NCBI RefSeq assembly: GCF_025836995.1
Contig: NZ_CP107546.1
Span: 3,224,001 to 3,288,000 of the forward strand
DNA: 64,000 nt
Origin: Microbacterium sp. M28
GTDB lineage: Bacteria; Actinomycetota; Actinomycetes; Actinomycetales; Microbacteriaceae
Reading direction: 5' to 3'
The notes under the pieces: generated by a model
The model's database searches: none
Seen by the model: only the letters and a program-made list of their open reading frames with translations
Told to the model about the DNA's origin: nothing
Made by a program: the position numbers and the translations under genes
Shown: positions 42,057 to 50,217 of the stretch, one piece after another
Numbering within the stretch: the stretch's first letter is position 1
Layout: each line of letters starts with the position of its first letter

Positions 42057-42098
42057 GTGCGGTGCCCTGCCCGGATCACCCCGGGCGGGGCATCGCAC
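42057..42098 (+). terminator. 18-bp stem-loop within the hydrolase operon
   Basis: 42057-42074 pairs with 42081-42098 (two G-U pairs) around a six-base loop, 8 bp after the stop at 42049. No T-run; likely an attenuator or RNA-stabilising stem between the second and third hydrolases. Confidence 0.55.
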
Positions 42099-42113
42099 CA
42101 CGGAAGGATGAAG

Positions 42114-43052
42114 ATGACTATCACCGCCGAACCGTTCACGAACGTGCGCCGAATCGACGCCGGCGATCTCTCGGTCGCCTACGTGGATATCGGCGATCCG
42201 CAGGCGGAGCCCGTGGTGCTCCTGCACGGGTACCCCTACGACGTCCACAGCTACGTCGACGTCGCACCTCTGCTCGTAGAAGCCGGATTCCGCGTCGTCG
42301 TGCCGTACCTGCGCGGTCACGGACCCACCAGGTTCCGGGATGCTCGCGCACCGCGAACCGGTGAGCAGGCGGCACTGGGGTCGGATCTTCTGGCGTTCAT
42401 CGACGCCCTCGAGCTGGAGGAACCGGTCCTGGCGGGCTACGACTGGGGAGGGCGGGCCGCATGCGTGGTCGCAGCTCTGTGGCCGGAGCGGATCTCCGGC
42501 CTCGTCTCCGTGAACGGTTACCTCATCCAGAACATCGCCGCCTCGCAGACGCCGATCCGCCCCGACCTGGAGGCCGGCTTCTGGTACTTCTGGTACTTCG
42601 CGACCGAACGAGGGCGTCGAGGGCTCGAGGCGAACAGGCGCGACATCGCCGAGGTGATCTGGCGCCGCAACTCCCCGGAATGGGCGTTCAGCGCCGCAGA
42701 CGTCGATCGCACGGCGATCGCGTTCGACAATCCCGACTACGTCGAGGTCGTCATCCACTCCTACCGGCACCGGCTCGGGCTCGCGCCCGGAGCGGACCGA
42801 TACGTCGAGCTCGAGGAGCGGTTGGCGACGGCTCCCGCGATCACCGTCCCGACGATCACGCTCGACGGGACCGCGGACGGCAACTTCCCCGCCACCGACG
42901 GAACGCAGCACGCGCACCTGTTCACCGGGCCTCGCGAGCACCGTCAGATCCCGCACGCGGGTCATCACCTGCCCGCTGAGGCACCGCACGCCTTCGCTCA
43001 GGCGGTGGCGGATGTCGCAGAGCCGCCGGGTGACGGCGAGGGAACGACGTGA
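42114..43052 (+). CDS. alpha/beta hydrolase, epoxide-hydrolase-like (Asp nucleophile)
   Basis: 312-aa hydrolase. The nucleophile elbow reads AGYDWGG, with Asp not Ser, as in epoxide hydrolases and haloalkane dehalogenases; HGYPYD supplies the oxyanion hole and PHAGHHLPAEAP the His. A role in opening reactive epoxides would suit an electrophile-stress regulon. ATG 42114 is preferred over 42108 because GGAAGG then sits six bases upstream. Confidence 0.87.
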   Translation: MTITAEPFTNVRRIDAGDLSVAYVDIGDPQAEPVVLLHGYPYDVHSYVDVAPLLVEAGFRVVVPYLRGHGPTRFRDARAPRTGEQAALGSDLLAFIDALELEEPVLAGYDWGGRAACVVAALWPERISGLVSVNGYLIQNIAASQTPIRPDLEAGFWYFWYFATERGRRGLEANRRDIAEVIWRRNSPEWAFSAADVDRTAIAFDNPDYVEVVIHSYRHRLGLAPGADRYVELEERLATAPAITVPTITLDGTADGNFPATDGTQHAHLFTGPREHRQIPHAGHHLPAEAPHAFAQAVADVAEPPGDGEGTT

Positions 43053-43053
43053 A

Positions 43054-43090
43054 GGCGCGGTGCGCCGCCATCCAGGTGTCGCACCGCGCC
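43054..43090. terminator. stem-loop between convergent hydrolase and SDR genes
   Basis: GGCGCGGTGCG (43054-43064) and CGCACCGCGCC (43080-43090) form a perfect 11-bp stem with a 15-base loop, immediately after the hydrolase stop codon and before the SDR 3' end. Confidence 0.65.
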
Positions 43091-43139
43091 GTCCCAGCGA
43101 GTCAGCGGACCTGATCGGTCGGTCGGACCAGGACCTCGT

Positions 43140-43838
43140 TCACCGACACGTCCCGGGTCGGCCGAGCGCGAAGACGATCACCTCTGCGATGTCCTCGGGC
43201 TGCAGGGTGCGCATCGACTGACCGATGCTGTCCGCTGCCGCCCTCATCGTCGGATCGGTGATGTGCGTCGTCAGCTCCGTGGCCACGAAGCCCGGCTCGA
43301 CGACGACGACGCGAACGCCACGCTCGGTGACCTCCTGACGGAGTGACTCCGTGAAGGCGGCGATGCCGAACTTGGTCGCCGCGTAGACGCCGCTGCCGGC
43401 CGACGCGATTCGACCGGATGTCGACGAGACCTGGATGATCGCGCCCCGCGATTCGATGAGGTGCGGAAGCGCGGCATGCACGCTGAACATCGACCCGAGC
43501 AGATTCGTCTCCACCATCCGCACCCATTGATCGACGTCTGCATCGAGAATCATGCCCGCCAGCATCTGCCCGGCGTTGTTGACGAGCGCATCGAGCCGAC
43601 CGAACCGACGGACGGCGGATGCGACCGCGTGGTCGACCGAGTCTCGGCGGGTGACGTCGAGCGTCACAGCGAGCATCTCCGTCGGCGCTTCGTCCACCAG
43701 CGCGTTCAGCTCGTCGATCCTCCGCCCGGCCGCGACGACTCTCGCGCCCGCTCGGGACAGCGCCAAAGCCGTTGCGCGGCCGATCCCCGACGATGCGCCG
43801 GTGACGAGGACCCCTTTGCCGTTGAGTCTGTCATTCAT
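43140..43838 (-). CDS. classical SDR oxidoreductase (C-terminus frameshifted)
   Basis: 232-aa short-chain dehydrogenase. TGASSGIGRA cofactor motif, NNAG, catalytic Ser (QVSSTSG) and YAATKFG (Tyr-x3-Lys) are all present. The frame stops at 43140 after ALGRPGTCR, whereas another frame continues RDVSVNEVLVRPTDQVR to 43102, the conserved end of this family. One missing base near 43152-43162 would restore it. The core enzyme is intact; the last ~13 family residues are lost unless this is an assembly error. ECF41-like site upstream. Confidence 0.82.
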   Translation of the reverse strand: MNDRLNGKGVLVTGASSGIGRATALALSRAGARVVAAGRRIDELNALVDEAPTEMLAVTLDVTRRDSVDHAVASAVRRFGRLDALVNNAGQMLAGMILDADVDQWVRMVETNLLGSMFSVHAALPHLIESRGAIIQVSSTSGRIASAGSGVYAATKFGIAAFTESLRQEVTERGVRVVVVEPGFVATELTTHITDPTMRAAADSIGQSMRTLQPEDIAEVIVFALGRPGTCR

Positions 43839-43882
43839 CGTGCTCTCCTGATCCGTGGCGCTGGTCGACGGTGTCTCCGTCC

Positions 43883-43909
43883 GATCTGGGGGACGCTGTC
43901 AATGTGACA
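43883..43909 (-). promoter_or_regulatory. ECF41-type promoter (weaker -10) for the SDR gene
   Basis: On the minus strand TGTCACA-N16-GATC, 44 bp before the ATG at 43838. The -35 element is perfect; the -10 is a poorer match than at the other five sites. Confidence 0.45.
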
Positions 43910-43955
43910 GGGAGCGCGTCCGTGCTGTGACAGTGCTCTGTCGCGCCATGCAGTT

Positions 43956-43982
43956 CGTCACAACCGCGCTCGTTGCCCGGTC
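43956..43982 (+). promoter_or_regulatory. ECF41-type promoter for the FAD reductase operon
   Basis: CGTCACA-N16-GGTC, 52 bp before the ATG at 44035, the same distance as for the minus-strand NmrA promoters. Confidence 0.65.
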
Positions 43983-44034
43983 TTTGATGGCAGGACTGCC
44001 GTACTCCACGGAACACCCGCCCCGAAAGGTGAAC

Positions 44035-45324
44035 ATGTCGATCTCCAGCACATCAACACGGACCGCCGGCGATTCAGCCGCGCCGATCGTGATCGTGGGC
44101 GGCGGCCTCGCGACCATCGGAGCGGTGAAGGCCATCCGTCGGGCCGGCCACGACGGCGATGTCACCGTGATCAGCGCGGAACCGCATCACCCGTACGAGC
44201 GGCCACCGCTGTCGAAGGACTACCTGCGCCGCGAAAGCGACCGCACCAGCGTCTTCACCCTCGTGCCGGAGTGGTACTCCGACAACGGGGTGATCGTCCG
44301 CACCGCGGCGACGGTCGTCGATCTGGATGTCGCCGGCCGCACACTGACGGTGTCCGATGGGTCCACCGAGTCGTACAGCGAGCTGCTCATGGCAACGGGT
44401 TCGTCGCCACGCCCGTTGAGTCTTCCCGGTGCTGACCTTCTGGGGGTGCTCTCGTTGCGCACGCTGGAGAGCTCGGATCTCCTGCGGGCGGCACTCATCG
44501 ACGCACGTGAAGCAGGCGCCGGGCGTCTGGTCGTGATCGGGGACGGCTGGATCGGACTCGAGGTCGCGGCGTCCGCACGGATGCTGGGGCTCGAGGTCAC
44601 CGTGCTCGGCCACGGCGCGCAGCCGCTTGCGAAGGTGCTCGGCGCGAGGATGGGGGCCTTCTACGCCGACGTCCATACGAGCCGCGGGGTGCAGCTGCGG
44701 CGCCAGGTCGAGGTCGCCGCCATCGAAGGCACGGCGGGCCGGGTGACCGGGGTCACCCTTTCCACGGGTGAGCGGATCCCCGCCGACGTCGTCCTCGTCG
44801 GCGTGGGAGCCGCGCCGAACATCGGGCTCGCCAGTGCTGCGGGGCTCGCGCTGCGAGATCGAGCGCTGGGCGGCGGGGTCGCGGTGGACGGCCGCCTGGC
44901 CACATCCGCTCCGCACGTGTACGCCGCCGGCGACATCGCGAGTATTCCGTCCGCCAGATACGGCCGTCCGCTTCGGGTCGAGCACTGGGCCACGGCGCTG
45001 CGGACGGGCCCGCACGCCGCGAGATCGATGCTCGGCACGGATGCGGACTTCGTCCGCCTGCCGTATTTCTACAGCGATCAGTTCGACATCAGCATGGAGT
45101 ACAGCGGCTTCGTCGGAGGTGCGGATGATTATGACGACCTTCAGATCAGCGGAGATGTCGACGCGGCGTCGTTCGTCGCGTTCTGGACGAAGAAGGGGGT
45201 CGTGCAGGCCGGGATGACGATCAACACGCCCAACCGGATCGCCGACGTCGAGAAGCTCATCACGACCCGGGACGCCCTCGCGCCGGATGATCTGCGGGCG
45301 TTCGTGACGGAATCGGCGGCGTGA
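44035..45324 (+). CDS. FAD-dependent oxidoreductase (ferredoxin-reductase/BphA4-like)
   Basis: 429-aa flavoprotein. FAD motif IVIVGGGLATIGAV, second dinucleotide motif VVIGDGWIGLEVAA for NAD(P)H, and late GD motif VYAAGDIAS. It fits NAD(P)H:rubredoxin/ferredoxin-reductase and AIF-like enzymes, which pass electrons to a small redox protein; no ferredoxin gene is adjacent. ATG 44035 has GAAAGGTG upstream. Overlaps the next gene (GTGA). Confidence 0.88.
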   Translation: MSISSTSTRTAGDSAAPIVIVGGGLATIGAVKAIRRAGHDGDVTVISAEPHHPYERPPLSKDYLRRESDRTSVFTLVPEWYSDNGVIVRTAATVVDLDVAGRTLTVSDGSTESYSELLMATGSSPRPLSLPGADLLGVLSLRTLESSDLLRAALIDAREAGAGRLVVIGDGWIGLEVAASARMLGLEVTVLGHGAQPLAKVLGARMGAFYADVHTSRGVQLRRQVEVAAIEGTAGRVTGVTLSTGERIPADVVLVGVGAAPNIGLASAAGLALRDRALGGGVAVDGRLATSAPHVYAAGDIASIPSARYGRPLRVEHWATALRTGPHAARSMLGTDADFVRLPYFYSDQFDISMEYSGFVGGADDYDDLQISGDVDAASFVAFWTKKGVVQAGMTINTPNRIADVEKLITTRDALAPDDLRAFVTESAA

Positions 45325-45920
45325 CGGCCATGTCGACCGCTGACGCCGACCGCGGCGCCTTGAACAGCGCCGCCGGCACGGAGTTGTTCGTGCTGCAGGC
45401 GATCGCCAGCTCCACGATCAACGAAGCAGGAACCCGCAGCGCCATCTATCTGTCGACGCTGTCCAGCGGACTGGTGGCGATCGGATTCGCCTCCGGTTCG
45501 CCGGCCCTGCTCGCCTCCCTCGCGTTCACGGTGTTCCCGACGATCTTCATGCTCGGCTGGTTCACGGTCGTGCGACTGGTCGACAACAGCGTCGAGAACA
45601 TCACCGCACGCCGGCGCATGGAACGCATCCGCGAGTACTTCGTGGGCCTGCATCCCCTGGGTCCCGAGCTGATCGCCCTCGACGACCCGCGCACCGGGGA
45701 GCTGGGAGTGCGGTACGCCCGTTCGTCGTTCCTGTTCACGATGGCCAGCATGATCGGAGCGGTCAACTCGGTGCTCGGCGGTGCGATCGTCGCGCTCGTC
45801 CTCATCGTCGGCCTCGGCATCCCGGCCGCACCAGCGCAGATCGCGGGCGTCGCGGTGGGACTCGGACTTCTCATGGCGACGCTCGGATACGAGCGACGAC
45901 GGATCCGGAGGACCGGGTGA
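45321..45920 (+). CDS. membrane protein of unknown function
   Basis: 199-aa protein with four hydrophobic segments (about residues 46-62, 66-90, 140-165 and 168-190) split by a charged central region (ITARRRMERIREYF). No family recognised. GTG 45321 overlaps the FAD reductase stop; ATG 45330 is an equally possible start. Co-transcription implies a membrane partner of the reductase. Confidence 0.68.
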   Translation: MTAMSTADADRGALNSAAGTELFVLQAIASSTINEAGTRSAIYLSTLSSGLVAIGFASGSPALLASLAFTVFPTIFMLGWFTVVRLVDNSVENITARRRMERIREYFVGLHPLGPELIALDDPRTGELGVRYARSSFLFTMASMIGAVNSVLGGAIVALVLIVGLGIPAAPAQIAGVAVGLGLLMATLGYERRRIRRTG

Positions 45921-45972
45921 AAGCGGCCCTCGCTGCGCGCTCGACCGAGATCTCGGGAGAGGAGTCGCCCCC

Positions 45973-45999
45973 TGTCACAGACCGAACCACTGCGCGGTC
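45973..45999 (+). promoter_or_regulatory. ECF41-type promoter for the NmrA-sigma operon
   Basis: TGTCACA-N16-GGTC, 55 bp before the ATG at 46055. It places the second ECF41 gene inside a unit of its own regulon type, implying positive feedback. Confidence 0.65.
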
Positions 46000-46054
46000 A
46001 GTGCATATAGGGCAGTCTGCGTAGTGGCGCAGGTCCAGAAACGGAGCGGACGAG

Positions 46055-46825
46055 ATGCGAATCGTTGTTTTGGGTGGAACCGGCCAAGTGGGCCGGAAGG
46101 TCGTCGAGAAGCTCGAACGGCGCGCTCAGGCCGTCGTGGTGGCCTCGCCGACGAGCGGAGTCGATGCGCGATCCGGTCGCGGACTGGATGCGGCCCTGGA
46201 GTATGCGGATGCCGTGATCGATGCGACCAACGCTCCGAACCCGTCCGGCGAGGCGGCACGGGAGTTCTTCGAGACGACGACGCGCAACGTGCTGGATGCC
46301 GAGCGGCGAGCGGGCGTGAAGCATCACGTCGCGCTGTCGATCGTCGGTGCGGATCACGCGGGCGAAGACGGCTATTTCGCGGCCAAGGGCGTGCAGGAGA
46401 ACCTGGTGAAAGCCGGCCCGATCGAGCACTCCATCCTCCGGTCGACGCAGTTCTACGACTTCGCCCGCCGGATCGCCGAATGGAACACCGCCGAGGACAC
46501 CGTCCACCTGCCCATCAAACCGGTGCAGCCGGTCGCGGCATCCGATGTCGCCGACGTTCTCGTCGAGCTGGCGCTGGGAGGACCCCTCAACGGCGCGGTC
46601 GACTTCGGCGGGCCGGAGCGGATGCCGCTGTCGGAGTTCGTGCGCCGCGTCCTCGGAATCGATCACGACCCGCGTTACGTCGTGGCGGATGACGACACCG
46701 CTCCGGTGGGCTTCAACATCTCCGGCGACCTGCTGCTGCCTCGTGACCCCATGCGCATCGCGGCCACGACGCTCGACACCTGGATGCACGACGAAGGCCG
46801 TCGCAGCCTGGCGGGGGTTCGATGA
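46055..46825 (+). CDS. NmrA-type NAD(P)-binding oxidoreductase (paralogue 3)
   Basis: 256-aa atypical SDR with GGTGQVGRKV and VALSIVGADHAGEDGYFAAKGVQE, the same architecture as the proteins at 37017 and 39348 but more distant from both than they are from each other. It begins 55 bp after an ECF41-like promoter and ends 3 bp before the second sigma gene, so the two are coupled. Confidence 0.85.
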   Translation: MRIVVLGGTGQVGRKVVEKLERRAQAVVVASPTSGVDARSGRGLDAALEYADAVIDATNAPNPSGEAAREFFETTTRNVLDAERRAGVKHHVALSIVGADHAGEDGYFAAKGVQENLVKAGPIEHSILRSTQFYDFARRIAEWNTAEDTVHLPIKPVQPVAASDVADVLVELALGGPLNGAVDFGGPERMPLSEFVRRVLGIDHDPRYVVADDDTAPVGFNISGDLLLPRDPMRIAATTLDTWMHDEGRRSLAGVR

Positions 46826-46828
46826 GCC

Positions 46829-47746
46829 ATGGGTGAGCATGACGTGGCCGTCGACGACGCTTTCGATGCACACGACGACCTCGACGAAGCGCTGAGGATC
46901 TTCGACGCGCATCGACGACGTCTGTTCGGAATCGCCTACCGAATGCTGAGCACCGTGGCGGATGCGGAGGACATCGTCCAGGAGACGTGGATCCGCTGGC
47001 AGAACACGGATCGCTCGAAGATCCAGGAACCGGTGGCGTTCCTCACGACCATCACGACCCGGTTGGCGATCAACGTCCTGCAGTCCTCCCACACACGCAG
47101 AGAGACCTACATCGGGCCATGGCTTCCCGAGCCGGTCAACACGGACGACGACCCGGCGCTCGGCGCCGAGCGTGCCGAGGCCCTGCAGTTCGCGATCCTG
47201 CTGACGCTGGAGAAGCTCACGCCGACGGAGCGTGCGGCGTACATCCTGCGCGAAGCGTTCGATTACCCGTACACCCGGATTGCCGAAGTGATCTCCAGCA
47301 GCGTCGTCAGCGCACGACAGCTGGTGAGCCGTGCCCGTGCCCATCTGTCCTCCCCCAGGAACGTCCCGACGGATGCCACCGCGCAGCGACGCCTGCTGGA
47401 GGCGTTCCTCACTGCTGCGCGGAACGGGGATGCGCACGAGCTCGAAGCGCTGTTCGCCGCGGATGTCGTGAGCTACACGGACGGCAACGGCACGAAGCTG
47501 GCCGCCCGCATCCCGGTCATCGGGCGCGAACGCGTCGCTCAGTTCGTCGCGGCTTTCGCGCACCACTTCTGGACCGGGAAGACCATCGACTGGGTGCACG
47601 TCAACGGGCAGCCGGCGGCGACTCTCACCGAAAACGGTGTGATCACGACGATGGTGACGGCGACGACGTCCGGCGACAGCATCCTTCAGCTGCTGTGGGT
47701 GATGAGTCCCCAGAAGCTCAACCACGTCGGCGCGGTCAGCGCATGA
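46829..47746 (+). CDS. ECF41-group sigma factor (SigJ-like, copy 2)
   Basis: 305-aa sigma factor with the same region 2 and region 4 as the copy at 38337 (RRRLFGIAYRMLSTVADAEDIVQ; PTERAAYILREAFDYPYTRIAEVIS) and a SnoaL-like C-terminal domain. The regulatory motifs are altered: DGGGK is DGNGTK and NPDKL is SPQKL. The stop overlaps the start of a stand-alone SnoaL-like gene (ATGA). Confidence 0.9.
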   Translation: MGEHDVAVDDAFDAHDDLDEALRIFDAHRRRLFGIAYRMLSTVADAEDIVQETWIRWQNTDRSKIQEPVAFLTTITTRLAINVLQSSHTRRETYIGPWLPEPVNTDDDPALGAERAEALQFAILLTLEKLTPTERAAYILREAFDYPYTRIAEVISSSVVSARQLVSRARAHLSSPRNVPTDATAQRRLLEAFLTAARNGDAHELEALFAADVVSYTDGNGTKLAARIPVIGRERVAQFVAAFAHHFWTGKTIDWVHVNGQPAATLTENGVITTMVTATTSGDSILQLLWVMSPQKLNHVGAVSA

Positions 47747-48141
47747 GCCGGAAGCACTACCCGGCGTGGCTTCGCAGGCGGCGCCGCGGCGCCGCCGACC
47801 ACGGCATCCTGGAAGAACTCGCCGATGCGCTGTGCTCCCACGACGAGGATGCGGTCCGGGCGCTCCTGCATCCCGACGTCGCCGTCGTCATCGACAGCGG
47901 CGGACACCTGCCCACGGCGGCGGCTCCGGTGCAGGGCAGGGAGGCAGCGGCATCCGAGCTGCTGCAGGTCATGCCGAACGGCACCGGCACGGCGGCGGCG
48001 TCCATCAACGGCGTCCCGGGGCTCACGCTCATTCGCGATCAGCGTGTCGTCGGAGCTCTCACGGCCGAGAAGCGATCCCAGCTCCTCGTGAACGTCTGGG
48101 TCGTGTGCAACCCGGACAAGCTGCGGCGCTGGAACCGGTAG
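47743..48141 (+). CDS. stand-alone ECF41 C-terminal (SnoaL-like) domain protein
   Basis: 132-aa SnoaL/NTF2-like protein without any sigma domain. It carries DSGGHLPTAAAPVQG (the DGGG position) and VVCNPDKLRRW (the NPDKL motif), so it matches the regulatory tail of ECF41 factors better than the tail of the sigma factor coupled to it. Translationally coupled by ATGA. It may act in trans on one of the sigma factors; inference only. Confidence 0.75.
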   Translation: MSRKHYPAWLRRRRRGAADHGILEELADALCSHDEDAVRALLHPDVAVVIDSGGHLPTAAAPVQGREAAASELLQVMPNGTGTAAASINGVPGLTLIRDQRVVGALTAEKRSQLLVNVWVVCNPDKLRRWNR

Positions 48142-48171
48142 CAACCCACTCACTGATCGGAAGGCGATCCC

Positions 48172-48366
48172 ATGGAACGAACGACGAACGCGATACCGGC
48201 AGACCTGACAGGGACGGTCGACGACCGCCGGACGCAGCTGCACGGACTCGGAGGCGATGAGCTCGATGCGGTCTGGCTGCGACGACAGCTCGACAGCGCG
48301 CTGCTCGCATGGGCGGACTGCGAAACCGAGCTGGAGATCCAGAAGGAACGGCACGCCGACTACTGA
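48172..48366 (+). CDS. small hypothetical protein
   Basis: 64-aa, hydrophilic, acidic helical protein (ELDAVWLRRQLDSALLAWAD, ELEIQKERHADY). ATG 48172 follows GGAAGG at a normal distance and lies 30 bp after the SnoaL-like gene in the same direction. No family recognised; real-gene status supported by the ribosome site and by operon position. Confidence 0.5.
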   Translation: MERTTNAIPADLTGTVDDRRTQLHGLGGDELDAVWLRRQLDSALLAWADCETELEIQKERHADY

Positions 48367-48410
48367 TCCTCGATCCGGGGCCCGCCCGCTCGGGGTGCAG
48401 GATGGAAGGC

Positions 48411-50108
48411 ATGAGCCGTCCTGCCACCGCTGCCACGACCGCCATCCGCGAGATGCGCGACTTCCTCTTCGACCACGCCACCGACTACGACGGCGCGAGG
48501 AGCGGCTTCCGCTGGCCGCGGCTCGACGCGTTCAACTTCGCACTCGAATGGTTCGATGTCGTGGCCGGTGAGCACCCTGAGCGTCCGGCGGTGCAGATCG
48601 TCTCCGCCGACCTGAGCGTTCGCACGTGGAGCTACGGGGAGTTGTCCCGCCGCAGCGATCAGGTGGCGAATTGGCTTCTGAGTCTCGGCATCCGACGCAG
48701 CGATCACGTCATCGTTATGCTGAACAACTCGATCGAGTTGTGGGAGGTCATGCTCGCGATCACGAAGATCGGCGCGGTGTCCATCCCCACCTCGACACTG
48801 CTCTCGGCATCCGACCTGGCGTACCGCATCGAGCACGGCGAGGCCAGCGCAGTCGTGGCGCTCGGATCGCTCGCTGACCGTGTCGGCGGCGACATCCTGC
48901 GGATCGCGGTCGACGGGGCGCCCGCCGACTGGACCGACTTCGCCGAGTCGGCGAGCGCGCCGGAGGCCTTCGAACCGGATGGCCCCACCCCGGCATCCGA
49001 CACGAGCCTGCTGTACTTCACGTCGGGCACGACCAGCCGTCCGAAGCTCGTGCAGCACACCCACGCGTCGTACCCCGTCGGGCACCTGTCGACGATGTGG
49101 TGGCTGGGCGTGCGACCGGAGGACGTGCACTTGAACATCTCCTCGCCGGGGTGGGCCAAGCACGCCTGGTCGAGCTTCTACTCGCCGTTCCTCGCCCAGG
49201 CGACCGTGTTCGTCTACAACTACGACCGCTTCGACGCGAACACTCTGATGCACGTCATGCAGACGCATCACGTCTCGACCTTCTGCGCTCCGCCGACGGT
49301 CTGGCGGATGCTGATCCAGGCCGACCTCGGTCGGCTCGCGCAGCCTCCACGTGAGCTCGTCGGCGCCGGCGAACCTCTGAATCCGGAGGTGATCGCGCGG
49401 GTGCGCGACGCCTGGGGCGGAACCATTCGCGACGGATTCGGGCAGACCGAGATGACCGCCTGCGTCGGCAACTCCCCCGGTCAGGTCGTGAAGGACGGCT
49501 CGATGGGTCGTCCGCTCCCTGGGTACCCGGTGGTCCTGCTGGACCCGGTCACCGGCCAGGTCACCGACGGCGAGGGCGAGATCGCGCTCGACCTGGCCGA
49601 GGCGCCGGTGGGCCTGATGGCCGGCTACTACCGGGATGCCGCGAAGACCGCCGAGTCCCGCGAGGGCGGGTTCCATCACACCGGCGACATCGCCACCCGC
49701 GATGCGGACGGGTATCTGACCTACATCGGCCGAGCGGACGACGTGTTCAAGGCATCCGACTACAAGATCTCTCCGTTCGAGCTCGAGTCGGTGCTGCTGG
49801 AGCACGAGCTCGTGATCGAGGCCGCCGTCGTGCCGAGCCCGGATCCGACGCGGCTGTCGGTTCCGAAGGCGTACGTGTGCCTTCGGCCGGATGCCGGGGA
49901 CGAGTCGGCCGCGGCATCCGCGATCTACGCCTTCGCACGCGAGCGGCTGTCCGCGCACCTGTGGGTGCGGATCATCGAGTTCGTACCGGAGCTGCCGAAG
50001 ACGATTTCAGGGAAGATCCGCCGCGTCGAGCTGCGCACCCGCGAGGCGCAGCGGGTCGCCGCCGGAGGGGACCGCACAGGGCAGCACCTGGACCGCGACT
50101 ACCGCTGA
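48411..50108 (+). CDS. AMP-binding acyl-CoA synthetase
   Basis: 565-aa ANL-family enzyme that adenylates a carboxylic acid and passes it to CoA. P-loop YFTSGTTSRPKLV, adenylate motif GFGQTE, TGDIATRD hinge and acylation lysine in PKTISGKIRRVELR. The large aromatic pocket residues (WWLGVRPED, WAKHAWSSFY) resemble medium-chain acyl-CoA synthetases (ACSM type). ATG 48402 is a near-identical alternative start. It lies 45 bp after the small gene above and could be read through from that operon. Confidence 0.88.
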   Translation: MSRPATAATTAIREMRDFLFDHATDYDGARSGFRWPRLDAFNFALEWFDVVAGEHPERPAVQIVSADLSVRTWSYGELSRRSDQVANWLLSLGIRRSDHVIVMLNNSIELWEVMLAITKIGAVSIPTSTLLSASDLAYRIEHGEASAVVALGSLADRVGGDILRIAVDGAPADWTDFAESASAPEAFEPDGPTPASDTSLLYFTSGTTSRPKLVQHTHASYPVGHLSTMWWLGVRPEDVHLNISSPGWAKHAWSSFYSPFLAQATVFVYNYDRFDANTLMHVMQTHHVSTFCAPPTVWRMLIQADLGRLAQPPRELVGAGEPLNPEVIARVRDAWGGTIRDGFGQTEMTACVGNSPGQVVKDGSMGRPLPGYPVVLLDPVTGQVTDGEGEIALDLAEAPVGLMAGYYRDAAKTAESREGGFHHTGDIATRDADGYLTYIGRADDVFKASDYKISPFELESVLLEHELVIEAAVVPSPDPTRLSVPKAYVCLRPDAGDESAAASAIYAFARERLSAHLWVRIIEFVPELPKTISGKIRRVELRTREAQRVAAGGDRTGQHLDRDYR

Positions 50109-50111
50109 GAG

Positions 50112-50217
50112 TTCACAACTCCTCAGATCCGCGCTGTCCAGCGGCGATGCCGGGCTGGAAACCGCGGAATCACCGCTCTCGCGGATCGAGCCGCCGCGAT
50201 CGATGAGGAGTTATGAA
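50112..50217. repeat. 106-bp element with 14-bp terminal inverted repeats
   Basis: TTCACAACTCCTCA (50112-50125) is matched, with one G-U type change, by TGAGGAGTTATGAA (50204-50217); inside, GATCCGCG (50126-50133) pairs with CGCGGATC (50180-50187). It fills the gap between two convergent genes and covers the stop codon of the minus-strand gene. It could be a terminator or a miniature inverted-repeat element. Confidence 0.5.
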
